From Dallia pectoralis (lineage: Eukaryota; Chordata; Actinopteri; Esociformes; Umbridae), in contig CM055754.1 in assembly GCA_029465975.1 (NCBI GenBank), forward strand, positions 3,026,555 to 3,090,554: a DNA stretch of 64,000 bases. Reading direction: 5' to 3'. Below are positions 1-14,160 of this stretch, in pieces (the first letter of the stretch is position 1; each line of letters begins with the position of its first letter). The notes beneath the pieces were generated by a model. That model made no database searches. It worked only from the letters and a program-made list of their open reading frames with translations, and was not told the origin of the DNA. Made by a program: the position numbers and the translations under genes.

Positions 1-2558
1 GGATTTCAAAACTAAACAGCACTTTGAGCTTTTACAGTGAAAGACACATATTGAACCATACAGTAAGAGTATGTAGCGTAGTATGTTATAGGGCTGTACT
101 GTAATTTTATATGTTTAGTTCTCCAAGCCTCAAACATTTTTATGTCAAAAATATCTGATCCTGGACATTAGGAAAATGGTGGATTCTCCAAAAATGCAAC
201 ATTATATATAATAATGTATACTATAAATAAGAGTAAAAAATCTACATTTACAAAATATGTCATCATACATCCTGATTACTTGCATCATGACAAACATACA
301 AGATGTCCTACTTTTGGAACGGTGGAATGCATTCAATTGTTTCAGGACATCTTGGTTTCCTTTGGAGACCAATCAGTGACTGTCCACTCAGCCCAGTAAC
401 AGCTGTGCTGTGATTAAACAATTTGCATACCACCACTACACGTTTAGAGTTAACAAGACCTAAGCAAGGAACAGAAAGTGGGATCAGCCTGATGCTGTAA
501 TTGTATGGTAACACCACACACAGGGCCATATTACTTTCATGACACTCTAGGACAGAGGAGGGTTTTTTGGGGGGCAAATGTAAACATTTGGGTAATTTAG
601 CAGACGCATGTATGTAGAGTGACTTTTTCATACTGGCCCCCAGTGGGAATAGGCATCACAACCCCTGGCGTTGAAAGCACCCCCACTAACTGAGGTACAC
701 GAGTCCCTAAAAGTCAGCCATAGTTTTACTACAGCCAAATAGACACACTGTATAGGGAATCATTCTCAGGAAATACTTAGATCGTGCCACAGATAGCCCA
801 CTATTGCATAGTGCACTTCTTTAGAACATTGGTCATAAAGAATACACTACAACAGATGTTTGCCGTCTTTAGACTCACCTCACTCACCTATAATACATTT
901 AGAAGTTTAGTGTTCTCTCCTTTCCCCCAATAATACCTACCTTCTCTTTGATTTTGTTTTAGTTGTTTATTGTTGTTGTTTTTTAATTAAAAACGTTTGG
1001 TAATTAAGCATTTTACTGTAAATGTTGGATTTCTATCAGATAATGCACAGTACATAATTTAGTTGGTGCTGCCCTCTTGTGGACTACAGATGTAATAACA
1101 TGGCGATGGATTAATGCATTTTTAGGTAAAAAAAGTCATATTACAAAACAAGTATTTACAACATACAAAAATCTATTATTACCAATTGAGTTTATTATTA
1201 AATTAATTTATTAATATGCATATTCATAACTGCTTTTAATAATGTATTTATCATATTATTCTCCTAAAACCTCGTTTTATTATATCTGAACCTTTATACT
1301 ATTTATTTTTATTTTTACTGGTTTGTCTACTACACATGTTCAGAATGCTAATGAAGTAGCCACAAATTAAGTATAATACGTGCTAATGTACTGCAATGTC
1401 TACTGAAAGGGTGCTTATGATTGAAATTCAAATCAATAACAATTGACAAGGTCATTTCTGTGTTGTTATTCACATCCAATCTGAATAAGTCTCTAGACAG
1501 GCACACTATTGCCTGATCACTGGTTGTTTATTAGTTCCATTAAAGTACACATTTACATCACACCTTCCTAATTTAACATACACCCGTATTGTAAAATCTG
1601 TAAATCCACAACAACACATTACAATTCGTTAGACAATGTCTCCTGTAATCGCACTTTGGATTAAATATCAGACTACCATCGTGGATACTTGAAGTTCCAT
1701 CAACTTATTTATGCTCTCCTAGGCTCTTGGAATATCAAATTGCGCACTTATAAACTGTCAAGAGACTTTCTTCATCACAATAACTCCTCAACAGATTAGA
1801 AGTTTGCAGTGTCAAATGTCCTCACAGACCAACTACCTCAACTGAACCTGCAGATGTCTAGTATGTGTTGACTTGTTGATATACTCACAAATGAGTTGTT
1901 AGACCTCATTAGAGAAAATGCAGGTAATTTTTTAAAGATTTTTTACAGGACTAGTATATATATATACTGTGCTCCAAATTCGAAAAATGCTATTAACGTT
2001 TTTTATAACAGACGAACAATACAATCTTTCACGTTCATCTGTTCTTTCAATCAGGACCTGTAAAGCTGCCAAAGCACTATTTCCGGATTCCGGTCATTAG
2101 TCCTTAACCGCTTTCTTAATTAATATCCTGTTTTGTGATATCCGCAGCAATCTAATGCCTCACAACCTGCTTCTACAAACCTCCTCCACGGACCTAAAAC
2201 GTCCTCAGCCTGGCCCGGTGACAGACAGCTGGTTTACAGGACCTGTCAGGCATTAACAGATTTGATCCCTTTCGGAATCGGCGCAGCTTCGGACGGCTCG
2301 AGGAACCCAACCAGGGTTGGGAATATCAAACAGGAACGCCGGGGACAGTGAGAGTCGAGGAGGATATCAGGTGTGTGTGTGTCGATGGGGAGACCGCACG
2401 TGACTGGCTGGGAGTTGCAGGCCAGGACCTCTCTGTGATTTGTGATTCATGGCCTCGGGGAGGTTTCATTCACACTCCGACATCTGCTGACTTAGGGCCC
2501 ACGTTGTGTTGTGTGCTCATACATTTTGATTCGTTCTGTGCTCATGAGGTCAGATTTG
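1..2558. other. AT-rich non-coding DNA, no gene seen
   Basis: This stretch is AT-rich, most strongly at about 950-1450 and 1900-2050. Short open frames occur on both strands, but none resembles a known protein. A weak copy of the TAGTGCACT-core dispersed element lies at about 791-840, and a CTCF-like motif is listed separately. I see nothing else I can name. Confidence 0.6.
1067..1082 (-). promoter_or_regulatory. CTCF-like motif
   Basis: The minus strand reads CCACAAGAGGGCAGCA, which fits the vertebrate CTCF core pattern CCACNAGRGGGC with the usual A-G-C continuation. Motif matches of this kind occur by chance and inside fish repeats, so occupancy is inference only. Confidence 0.4.
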
Positions 2559-2603
2559 ACACACACGCACGCACGCACGCACACACACACACACACACAC
2601 ACA
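2559..2603. repeat. (ACGC)n(AC)n microsatellite
   Basis: An ACGC tetranucleotide run passes directly into a run of about 12 AC dinucleotides. The open frames across it on both strands are artefacts. Confidence 0.95.
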
Positions 2604-3091
2604 GAAACAGAAAATCAAAAGCTGTGACGGCTTTAACCAGGAAAGGGAAACATTCATTAGGTAAAGCCTGTGTGATGTTCCCTGAACTATGAAATTCCCG
2701 TTAGAGTTAAAGGGAGAAAAAGTTGAAGTAAATATTTGTGGAGGATTTAAGGCGAGTTGAGTGAGAGGACATTGAGGGCTCTGGGATATGGATCCAGGGA
2801 TAAACAGAGGAATGACAAAGGGGGAAAAACAGGGCTGCACCAGCGGCTGAACTCGTCCGACCACGGTGGTTCCAGGAGAGAAGCCACAGCCGGCAGCCGT
2901 CTCAAACTAATGTCCTGTCGCGAGGTGAATAATTTAATGTGAGCTCATAGGTATTATTGTGATGAGATGACCGTATATTTCCACACCCTGACCAGAGATG
3001 CACCCTAAACAACACGGTCACGCCGTTTGGTTCCTCGTGACAGCTCGGGCCAGTACGGCGTTACGACATGCGGACACCCCCTGTAGAGCGG

Positions 3092-3159
3092 TGGGTAGAG
3101 CGGTTGGGTAGAGGGGTTGGGTAGAGGGGGTGGGTGGAGGGTATGGGTAGAGGGGGTGG
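3092..3159 (+). repeat. G-rich minisatellite with G-quadruplex pattern
   Basis: A degenerate unit of about 13-17 bp, of the type GGTTGGGTAGAGG, gives about ten runs of three or more G separated by loops mostly of 1-4 bases. This meets the usual G3+N1-7 quadruplex pattern several times over. The unit resembles a variant telomere repeat, but its A and T spacing is irregular, so I do not call it telomeric. Confidence 0.75.
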
Positions 3160-4190
3160 CGGACGAGAGCACAGGACCTCCAGCGCTGAATCAACGTTGT
3201 TTCTCGGCTTGGAAGTGGCACTGAAAAAATAATTCCCAGTCCCTCTGCATTATGGGTAATTGTTGAGACCATTGGATGGCGTGCGTGTGTGTGTGTGCGG
3301 TGTGTGTGTGTGCGGTGAGGGGTTGCCTTGCTGCCCTCCACACCTGGTAGCGACAGTAATGCCAGAGGGCAGCGTGGACTTGTGGGATTACACATGCTAA
3401 AACTCAAACACGCATGCTAAAGAAAGCACAAGTGATATAAGAGGCGTTCCTGTCTTTTTAATCTGTAACTTAAATCTGATGGTCTCTGTGGAAAATCAGA
3501 CACGGCCCTGGGACATTGGATTAGGGCTCTGAGGACCACAGAGGTCTCCCCTCTCATTAAACACACAGAAAGGGCAATCTCCGAACAGGGGAATCTGGGA
3601 GATCATTCCAGATTGCGCACGGAGGTGTTCCATTTATAATGCCAGAACAATTTCACGAGAGGTTCTGAGGTTTCGCTTCGGGAAACCTTTCGAAGCCACT
3701 CCGCCCGCAACACATTCCAGACATGTAACCCGGTTCAGGGCCGGTTTGAACCCATGGTAACCTGCGCGGGGTCATTGGATTGGCAAGGGGGCCCACGAGG
3801 ACCTCATTCACTCAGCCTCACACTCTGTCCATCACAAAACCCCCCCGAAATACGATGCTTCGCCTCTCTTCTCCACGCGTCCTCGAAGGGAAATTGGCCT
3901 TCCGTTTTCAAAGATCCCTCCGCGTAGCTTCTCGCTCCGATATATTACATTCCGTCCATCCACGGAGCGCCAATCACCCCGTTGCCGTGCGTGTGTAATA
4001 TAATCAAAGTCTACGGTGTGCTTTATACAACCAATCAGGAACAATCAATTGTGAAGACCAGGCAGTGGGGTGTGTGGGGCTGTAGCTAGTGGTGTGTGTC
4101 AGTCATCAGTCTGCAGACCAGCTCTGTTTGGATTGCTTTGTTTGGACAAACCGGATTGGTTTGCACTTAACCCCGTAATATATGCGAAAC
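3160..4190. other. non-coding DNA, no gene seen
   Basis: Mixed-composition DNA with a short (TG)n/GTGTGCGG tract at about 3284-3320. Short open frames on either strand have no recognisable domain. Confidence 0.5.
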
Positions 4191-4530
4191 AACCCTCCTG
4201 ATAATACAGTCTTGGTACGCCGGTCGCCACCCTGGCAGAAACTGTAAACGCTCTCGCCGCGGAGAGAAATGGCCGGCAATAAATTAGGACAGCGGGCAAA
4301 AAAAGCGCGGTGTCGCCGGGGCGGTCTCGCCTCACCCCACGTCACCCTGACGCCCCCATCCCCCTAATTCTCACACCCCTGTCGACTCACCCCTGACCCC
4401 TTCCCTCGACCCCCGCCCCCTGTTCCTCAGTGCGCCACGATCCTCGCCCGATTCGGGAAAATGAAACGTGGCACACGTGAGCCCGCGGGGTGCGGGTAAA
4501 TAAAGAGGGCGCTACAGGTAACAGTGCACC
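4190..4530. promoter_or_regulatory. CpG-rich block, possible promoter or enhancer
   Basis: About 28 CpG dinucleotides fall within 4240-4520 by hand count, which is close to the number expected from base composition rather than depleted. The block holds a GC box (CCCCGCCCCC, 4411-4420), a CACGTG E-box (4474-4479) and an AGAGGGCGCTA string near 4504 that matches part of a CTCF site. No exon, start codon or splice signal ties it to a gene, so promoter activity is inference. Confidence 0.3.
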
Positions 4531-4686
4531 CTGTTTCGGAGTGCGACCACAGAGGGCACACTGACTCAGGTCACGGGGTCGTGGCGTTGCTATGGGGAAG
4601 TGAGCGAAGCCTGAGTCCTCATAAAGAGCTGTGTTAAATAAACACAGCAGCGTGCGTGCGGACCTCTGTCAGGGCCGTCCTCAACT

Positions 4687-4763
4687 GTGGCCTATTCTCT
4701 GTACTGGGCACTGCTACGATCGACTGTTGCACATTACAGAGGGAATAGGGTGCCATTTGAGCC
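4687..4763. repeat. dispersed AGTGCACT-core palindromic element, decayed copy
   Basis: The left half reads GTGGCCTATTCTCTGTACTG and the right half ends GGGAATAGGGTGCCATTTGAG. The halves are roughly complementary around a degraded core. The same element recurs at 13561, 42209, 44092, 57901, 58895 and 59281. From memory this family is abundant in salmonid and pike DNA. Confidence 0.6.
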
Positions 4764-4835
4764 TCGGCCTTAATGATTTACAGTGCGTGGGACACTATCG
4801 GACTAACACACTCGGACTGCGGCGTATGACAGATG

Positions 4836-4861
4836 GAGGGGCGGTGGGTGGGGGGGCGGGG
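4836..4861 (+). other. G-quadruplex motif
   Basis: Four G runs of at least three (GGGG, GGG, seven G, GGGG) are separated by loops of 1-4 bases, which satisfies the standard quadruplex pattern on the plus strand. Confidence 0.6.
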
Positions 4862-7339
4862 TTCGGTGAACCATTTAGTCTAAGCTGTGATTTACAGCCT
4901 GTAGGCTAATGAGCGTACCCGAGAGATGAGGATCTCTGTCCGTGTCACTTCTGGCACCCACGTCGGGCCGCCCACTGTGTCTGACTGACATTTGCCACGG
5001 CAACAGCGCGGAGCCAATCCGTCGGACGTGGTCCGCCATTAAAGACAGTGACACGCGTGCGTTGCAAATGAAAAGCCCCATTGTTTTGGGGTGGCCCTGG
5101 GGTGGATTGCCTGCTATGCTGCGTTGGAGAGGCCTAATGTAATGTGTAATTGTAACCAAACATCAGATATGCTCTCCCCCATGTAATAAGTAGCTTTGCG
5201 GTTTTCAGAAGTTCATAGTCCAGTGCTACGCAGTCATGCTGGCCTCCCCGGCAATCTGCTGCCAGATTGTCTCGATGAAACTTAATAAGATCTGTGTGTG
5301 CCCGTGTGTCTGTGTAAACATATACAGGTGTGTGCGTGTAAGCGTGTAAGGGCTGGAGGCATTATGCAAATTTAGCCATAATCAAATCCGTCAGTTTCTT
5401 ACAGTTCAACAGAACCCTGAAGGTACCTATTTCTATAGGAACACATTAAATTGAAAATTAACGGGGCAATCTGGAGTCACTACATACATTTCTGGACCAA
5501 TATGTTATTATGTGACCGTAGATTCTTTGGGGAATTAACCAAAATATGCCCCATGAGCTTAGTTGAACAGTTTAACCCAGTCAGAACCCTTAGTATCAGC
5601 TCGTTTGGCTTAAATGCAAATAACAAAACATTTTCAGCCATTAAATATGCTTCAAATGTTACTTTTAATATCATTGATAATCTGTCGTCACCCATAGTTA
5701 TTTCCATGGCTTTTAGAGTGCTTACATTTCTTAAGCACCGTCCCTCGGCTTTTATAAAAATGGATCCTACCAAACTTTGCTGCTGGTTGTTCTATATGAC
5801 AGCCACTAGATGACAGTGAAATTGTGACGGATTATATATAAAGATGATTAAACTGTCTTAATCATTTAAAATTCAAGCTTGTCAACTAAACAGAGATGTT
5901 TCATCAATGCCAATAAATGACTTACCTGTAAATCTTTTCTGACATTTTTATGTTCTGTCTCTTGATTTACCTTTACCTAATTTACAGTTAACAATTACAT
6001 CGCATCCTCTCTGGAGATTCACCTGCCACAATCACTTTGCTGTGTGAGTTTTTACAGAAACATGACATGATGTCACAGAACACTGTTCACCGATACACAA
6101 TAATTAAACCATTTGTCAGACATCTTATCTGGGACCTGCTCTAGCAACAGTAGAAACAATTATATTTTGGCATAATTTGTAAAACTGATTTATTTCCTGA
6201 AAATGAAAACAATTAGAATTATATATACTGTAGCATAATGTGGAAAACCACTGTTTGTTATAACAATATTTGATCATCATTATTTTAAGATTATCATCTG
6301 TTATTTTGTGTTATTTTCATACCTTTGTTATGTTATGCAAGTTGCTGCTGCAGAAGCATGACAAGGTAAGATCTGTGCCTAACTTCAGATATAGAATACC
6401 TCTATCAAACTTTATGTGTATGGAAGAGACACTTACATAGAGAGAAAGAAATAGTTTACCTTTCCACGTCTAGAGGACATTAGAGTAGAAGAAAAATCTG
6501 CAAATAAGAAGAGAGTATGGTAGATTGGATAAACACGATTGTAAATGCTCAGACAGAAAATGAGACACATAGGTTGTCTCAAATAACATACTTTTCCACT
6601 TGCTTCCACTTCTTCATAACTTATGAAATAACAAGGGAGTGATGTCATATACAAGCAGCATTCCATACTACCAGCAATACTATGCAATCAAGCTAATCTT
6701 ACCACCGTCCAATTCAGGCCAGTGTTATTTGCATAGTTCTGAAAATCGTTGACCAGTGAATGATTTGGGAAGACTTTTTACAGTGGAGCATTTTCACCAA
6801 ACTCACAGCTTATATACTGTCCTCCCTACATGTTTAGTGAAATTTTAAGTTAGACATCAGGCCAATCATTTATGAATGCTTGTTGAACTATTATGAATCA
6901 GAGTGAAACCTTAGGATAAAGAAAATGTAACAACTACTAATTGCATAAAGTCTATATTGTCCATCTAGTAAACAGAGCTAAATTAAATTATTACAGATAT
7001 GCACAAACCTAACACTGCCCTTGCCTTAAGAGCATCATTATTCTTACAAATATGCACAAACCCAACGCTCCCTTCTCAATTGGTGTTTAACCAACCTAAA
7101 GCAGAGCTGCCACAAAAGAATAGGTCAAATCCCAATGCTTTTTTTATAGAAATGTCAATGCAAAGCTTGAATTGTGTAATTGGTTAGGAGGTTTAATACC
7201 TATTCCAAGGAACTATATGTTCTGTATACTGTGGATCGATATGGAGAGATAGCGGAAAAAGGAGATAACGAATTGGGCTAAAAATACCTTGTGTGACAGA
7301 CATAGCAGCAATTATTATCAGTCACTAGAAGCCTGAGCT
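4862..7339. other. AT-rich non-coding DNA, no gene seen
   Basis: I see no gene, named repeat or clear element here. At 5803-5816 CCACTAGATGACAG differs from the CTCF core by one base. The 5451-5813 region is open on both strands (120 and 97 codons) but encodes nothing recognisable. Confidence 0.5.
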
Positions 7340-7380
7340 ACATGCAGTATTTTGTTAGGGAATAACAAAATACTGCATGT
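7340..7380. other. perfect 18-bp inverted repeat (hairpin)
   Basis: The left arm ACATGCAGTATTTTGTTA (7340-7357) and the right arm TAACAAAATACTGCATGT (7363-7380) are exact reverse complements, separated by a 5-base loop, GGGAA. The stem is AT-rich. It is shorter than a typical vertebrate microRNA precursor stem. It could be a small MITE core, a cruciform or a replication scar. Confidence 0.9.
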
Positions 7381-9787
<2,407 letters not shown>

Positions 9788-11783
9788 GTACCAATACCAA
9801 TACAGTACCAATACCAATACAGTACCAATACCAATACAGTGTCAATACCAATACAGTACCAATACCAATACAGTACCAATACCAATACAGTACCAATACC
9901 AATACAGTGTCAATACCAATACAGTACCAATACCAATACAGTACCAATACCAATACAGTGCCAATACCAATACAGTACCAATACCAATACAGTGCCAATA
10001 CCAATACAGTGTCAATACCAATACAGTACCAATACCAATACAGTACCAATACCAATACAGTGTCAATACCAATACAGTACCAATACCAATACAGTGTCAA
10101 TACCAATACAGTACCAATACCAATACAGTGTCAATACCAATACAGTACCAATACCAATACAGTACCAATACCAATACAGTACCAATACCAATACAGTACC
10201 AATACCAATACAGTGTCAATACCAATACAGTACCAATACCAATACAGTGTCAATACCAATACAGTACCAATACCAATACAGTACCAATACCAATACAGTA
10301 CCAATACCAATACAGTACCAATACCAATACAGTACCAATACCAATACAGTGTCAATACCAATACAGTACCAATACCAATACAGTACCAATACCAATACAG
10401 TACCAATACCAATACAGTACCAATACCAATACAGTGTCAATACCAATACAGTACCAATACCAATACAGTACCAATACCAATACAGTGTCAATACCAATAC
10501 AGTGTCAATACCAATACAGTGTCAATACCAATACAGTACCAATACCAATACAGTACCAATACCAATACAGTACCAATACCAATACAATGCCAATACCAAT
10601 ACAGTACCAATACCAATACAGTGCCAATACCAATACAGTACCAATACCAATACAGTACCAATACCAATACAGTGTCAATACCAATACAGTACCAATACCA
10701 ATACAGTACCAATACCAATACAGTGTCAATACCAATACAGTGTCAATACCAATACAGTGTCAATACCAATACAGTACCAATACCAATACAGTACCAATAC
10801 CAATACAGTACCAATACCAATACAGTGTCAATACCAATACAGTACCAATACCAATACAGTACCAATACCAATACAGTACCAATACCAATACAGTACCAAT
10901 ACCAATACAGTGTCAATACCAATACAGTACCAATACCAATACAGTACCAATACCAATACAGTACCAATACCAATACAGTGTCAATACCAATACAGTGTCA
11001 ATACCAATACAGTACCAATACCAATACAGTACCAATACCAATACAGTACCAATACCAATACAGTGCCAATACCAATACAGTGTCAATACCAATATAGTAC
11101 CAATACCAATACAGTACCAATACCAACACAGTGTCAATACCAATACAGTACCAATACCAATACAGTGTCAATACCAATACAGTACCAATACCAATACAGT
11201 ACCAATACCAATACAATGCCAATACCAATACAGTGTCAATACCAATACAGTACCAATACCAATACAGTACCAATACCAATACAATGCCAATACCAATACA
11301 GTGCCAATACCAATACAGTGTCAATACCAATATAGAACCAATACCAATACAGTGTCAATATCAATACAGTGTCAATACCAATACAATACCAATACCAATA
11401 CAGTACCAATACCAATACAGTGTCAATACCAATACAGTACCAATACCAATACAGTGTCAATACCAATACAGTACCAATACCAATACAGTACCAATACCAA
11501 TACAATGCCAATACCAATACAGTGTCAATACCAATACAGTACCAATACCAATACAGTACCAATACCAATACAATGCCAATACCAATACAGTGCCAATACC
11601 AATACAGTGTCAATACCAATATAGAACCAATACCAATACAGTGTCAATATCAATACAGTGTCAATACCAATACAGTACCAATACCAATACAGTGCCAATA
11701 CCAATACAGTGCCAATATCAATACAGTACCAATACCAATACAGAGTCAATACCAATACAGAACCAATACCAATACAGTGTCAA
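9788..11783. repeat. 17-bp tandem array, about 117 copies
   Basis: The unit is ACCAATACCAATACAGT. The bases after AGT occur in three main versions (ACC, GTC, GCC), with rarer AATGCC, ATATAG and AATATC changes. Because the unit length is not a multiple of three, three units make a 51-base, 17-codon period. Neither strand contains a stop in most phases, which produces spurious frames of up to 612 codons. Each unit carries two CCAAT pentamers. A degenerate tail continues to about 11801. Confidence 0.98.
11095..11672. repeat. 289-bp higher-order repeat inside the 17-bp array
   Basis: Variant units recur in the same order at a spacing of 289 bp, which is 17 units of 17 bp. The rare TATAGAACCA variant at 11331 recurs at 11620. 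AATGCC, TGCC and AATATCAATAC variants line up at the same offset, as does the surrounding order of ACC and GTC units. Alignment degrades before about 11095 and after about 11670, so two adjacent blocks are visible. Confidence 0.85.
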
Positions 11784-11801
11784 CTAGGCCAATACCAAAG
11801 T

Positions 11802-13560
11802 GACATACACACGAGACTATTGAGATGTTTATCTAACACAAATAACCACAACTCAAATTCATCTTGTTATTGGATGAAAAACGCTTATGTTACCACTTGT
11901 CAGCCCGTTCTACCGTGAGGACACAATGAGATACTGATTAAAACACGTTTTTCTCACCTCACGCTAATATCTGCGCAAGATAATTAAAAACCTTCGAGCA
12001 TTAGACAAGTATAAGTATAGCCGTGTCCAGCTAGACGAACGGACTAAATATCCACCTCGGGCTCGACGATGTTCCTGGATTCTGAATTCTTGTTTCTCAA
12101 ATGATCTCCACTGAAAATCCTTTTTATCATTAAACATTTCTCTAATATCCCAGCAGTTTGCTCTGTTTGTTAGTCGACTCCCAGGGGTGTGGAGTTTAAG
12201 AGGGGCTGTACCCGTCTAATGTTCGATGACACAGGGCTACTATACAGGACCACATCCCATTTGTCCCCACCTCTCTGGTGTGACTTTGATAAATGACCAA
12301 TACTTACCTTTTCCTTATAGTTTCAAATTGACTGTAATCAAGATAAATGCAGCTTGCCGGGACAATTACAGACGGCGGACTCTACAGGCGCAATAGGATC
12401 TCACAGAATGCCGTCCAGCGGATCGATAACGCACTTATTGTGGCCTTTTCATCTTCTTATTCAGCTCTAAAATCATATATAATTTGTGTCCCAAATGATG
12501 TCTTCTTTTCTGTCGTGCCCTTCTTTTGATCAGGGCTCATTGACCACTTCTATACGGACTAGTGTACTGCGTCGGAAATGGGTTGTCATTTGGAAATCGA
12601 CCATGACGCTGTGTATTGGAAATGCGCTCGTGTGCATTTGTGTTTGTAGTTGCACAATATAATCTTCTAATTATACTTCTTGATAGTCACGACTTGATGT
12701 ATCGAATCCCAGAGCCGGCAAAATGAAAAATGTGTCTTTCTGTCGCTGAGAAAAGCAGTTTGCTAAAAACAAATATTACATTTGTAATCTTTAATGACAA
12801 CTTCTTCAGCTCTCAAAGCTACATGACCAATATTATAAACATCGCAGATGACTGGTTGTTTCCTTTCGAATAATAATTAATGAGATTATCAGTCGCCAGC
12901 ACCTGCAACACGCCGTCCACCATCCACCAATCACGACTGAGCGAGCACAGTCGGTGATCCAATAGGGGCAAAGCCACCTCGGTCAGACATCAAACCCGCC
13001 CAGCTGAGCCAATTTGTCCCAAACCAGGCTAATGCCCGGGGCTGTTGAGAAAGGGAGGAACAACTCGCTTGGAAAAAGAAGAGATCTCTATAATCTTCCC
13101 GGTGCCCCTACTCTTTCCCACCTCGTCTTTGGCACCCCCGTTTCTCGGGCGTCTCTGTGTTTCGGCAACTCTTCAGGCTCTGTTAGCATCACGGTGGTGT
13201 GTCAGTGGAACATATAGAGATGGAGGGTTTTGGTGTTGAGACGGTCTCCTGTACAGTATATCCCCATCTGTCAGAAAAATACTAAAGCCGCAGGGCAATA
13301 AACAAACAGAACCGTGGCCCGTCTGTGCGGTGTGGTACAGTGCCGTGTTACAGTACAGTAGTCAGGGAGAATGGGAATCACAGGACACACACACACACAC
13401 ACAGACGGCTACACACACTTTCCCAGCTCATTACTAGACATCAGGATGGACAGGCCCATTAAAAGTTTTGGACATGGCCTGTCAGCTGGGCGGATTGGAA
13501 AAGCGTTTCTCCAGGAGGAGCCCGGACAGCTGAGTTTAGAAACCAGCAAGACGAAAGCGT
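11802..13560. other. non-coding DNA, no gene seen
   Basis: Unremarkable DNA. Weak similarity to the AGTGCACT-core family may exist near 12230-12270 and 12555-12600, but it is too decayed to call. Short frames at 13014-13239 have no recognisable domain. Confidence 0.45.
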
Positions 13561-13622
13561 GTCCCTAATTGCCCCCTACTTTTCGTATAGTGCACTATTT
13601 TCGACCGGGACCAACGTTGGCC
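13561..13622. repeat. dispersed AGTGCACT-core element, half copy
   Basis: The sequence contains CGTATAGTGCACTATTTTCG followed by a GACCGGGACC string, matching the centre and one arm of the dispersed family also seen at 44092 and 57901. Confidence 0.6.
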
Positions 13623-14160
13623 TGAACAACTTTGATCACATCTGATGCAGTGGATAGGGGACACAGAGGGGGTCCATTCGGAAAGCAGGACCAGTCACGT
13701 GTCAACAGCCGGGACCCGACAGTCTTGTGCCAGACAGGGACCGTCACTGGTACCAGATGGAGGGACTGGACAGCTAGCAGGGAAAAGAGAAGAGGCCATC
13801 ATCTGTACTGACAGGACGGAAAGGAAAAGGAGAAACTGAAGTCAGGAGGATGGAATAGAGAAAAAAAGAAGAGAGAAAACACAACAGAGATAACGCGAGA
13901 GACAGATAAAGTTGGAAGATATCTTCCAGTACTTGCAAGGGAGGTGCCAATTCTGCAGGAAATGTTAGGACTTGAAAATGTGTAAGCCACTCTAGGCCGT
14001 CCGCTAGTGGCAAAGTGCTTATTAGCATCTGGGAGGCTTGCGGCTTGCTAGGATGTTGTGGATTTTTATCCAGTGCACGACAACAACCAAAAACAACTAT
14101 GTTGGTGGCCTATCAAAAGCCATACCCCTGAACCTGTAATGAATACAGAGTCGGGAGGTA
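13623..14160. other. non-coding DNA with GA-rich segment
   Basis: A purine-rich stretch at about 13780-13910 gives open frames with low-complexity translations. No gene is supported. Confidence 0.5.

Noticed and set aside
3092..3159. Interstitial telomere repeat
   Set aside because: The units are TTGGGTAGAGGGG-like rather than TTAGGG, and the spacing is irregular.
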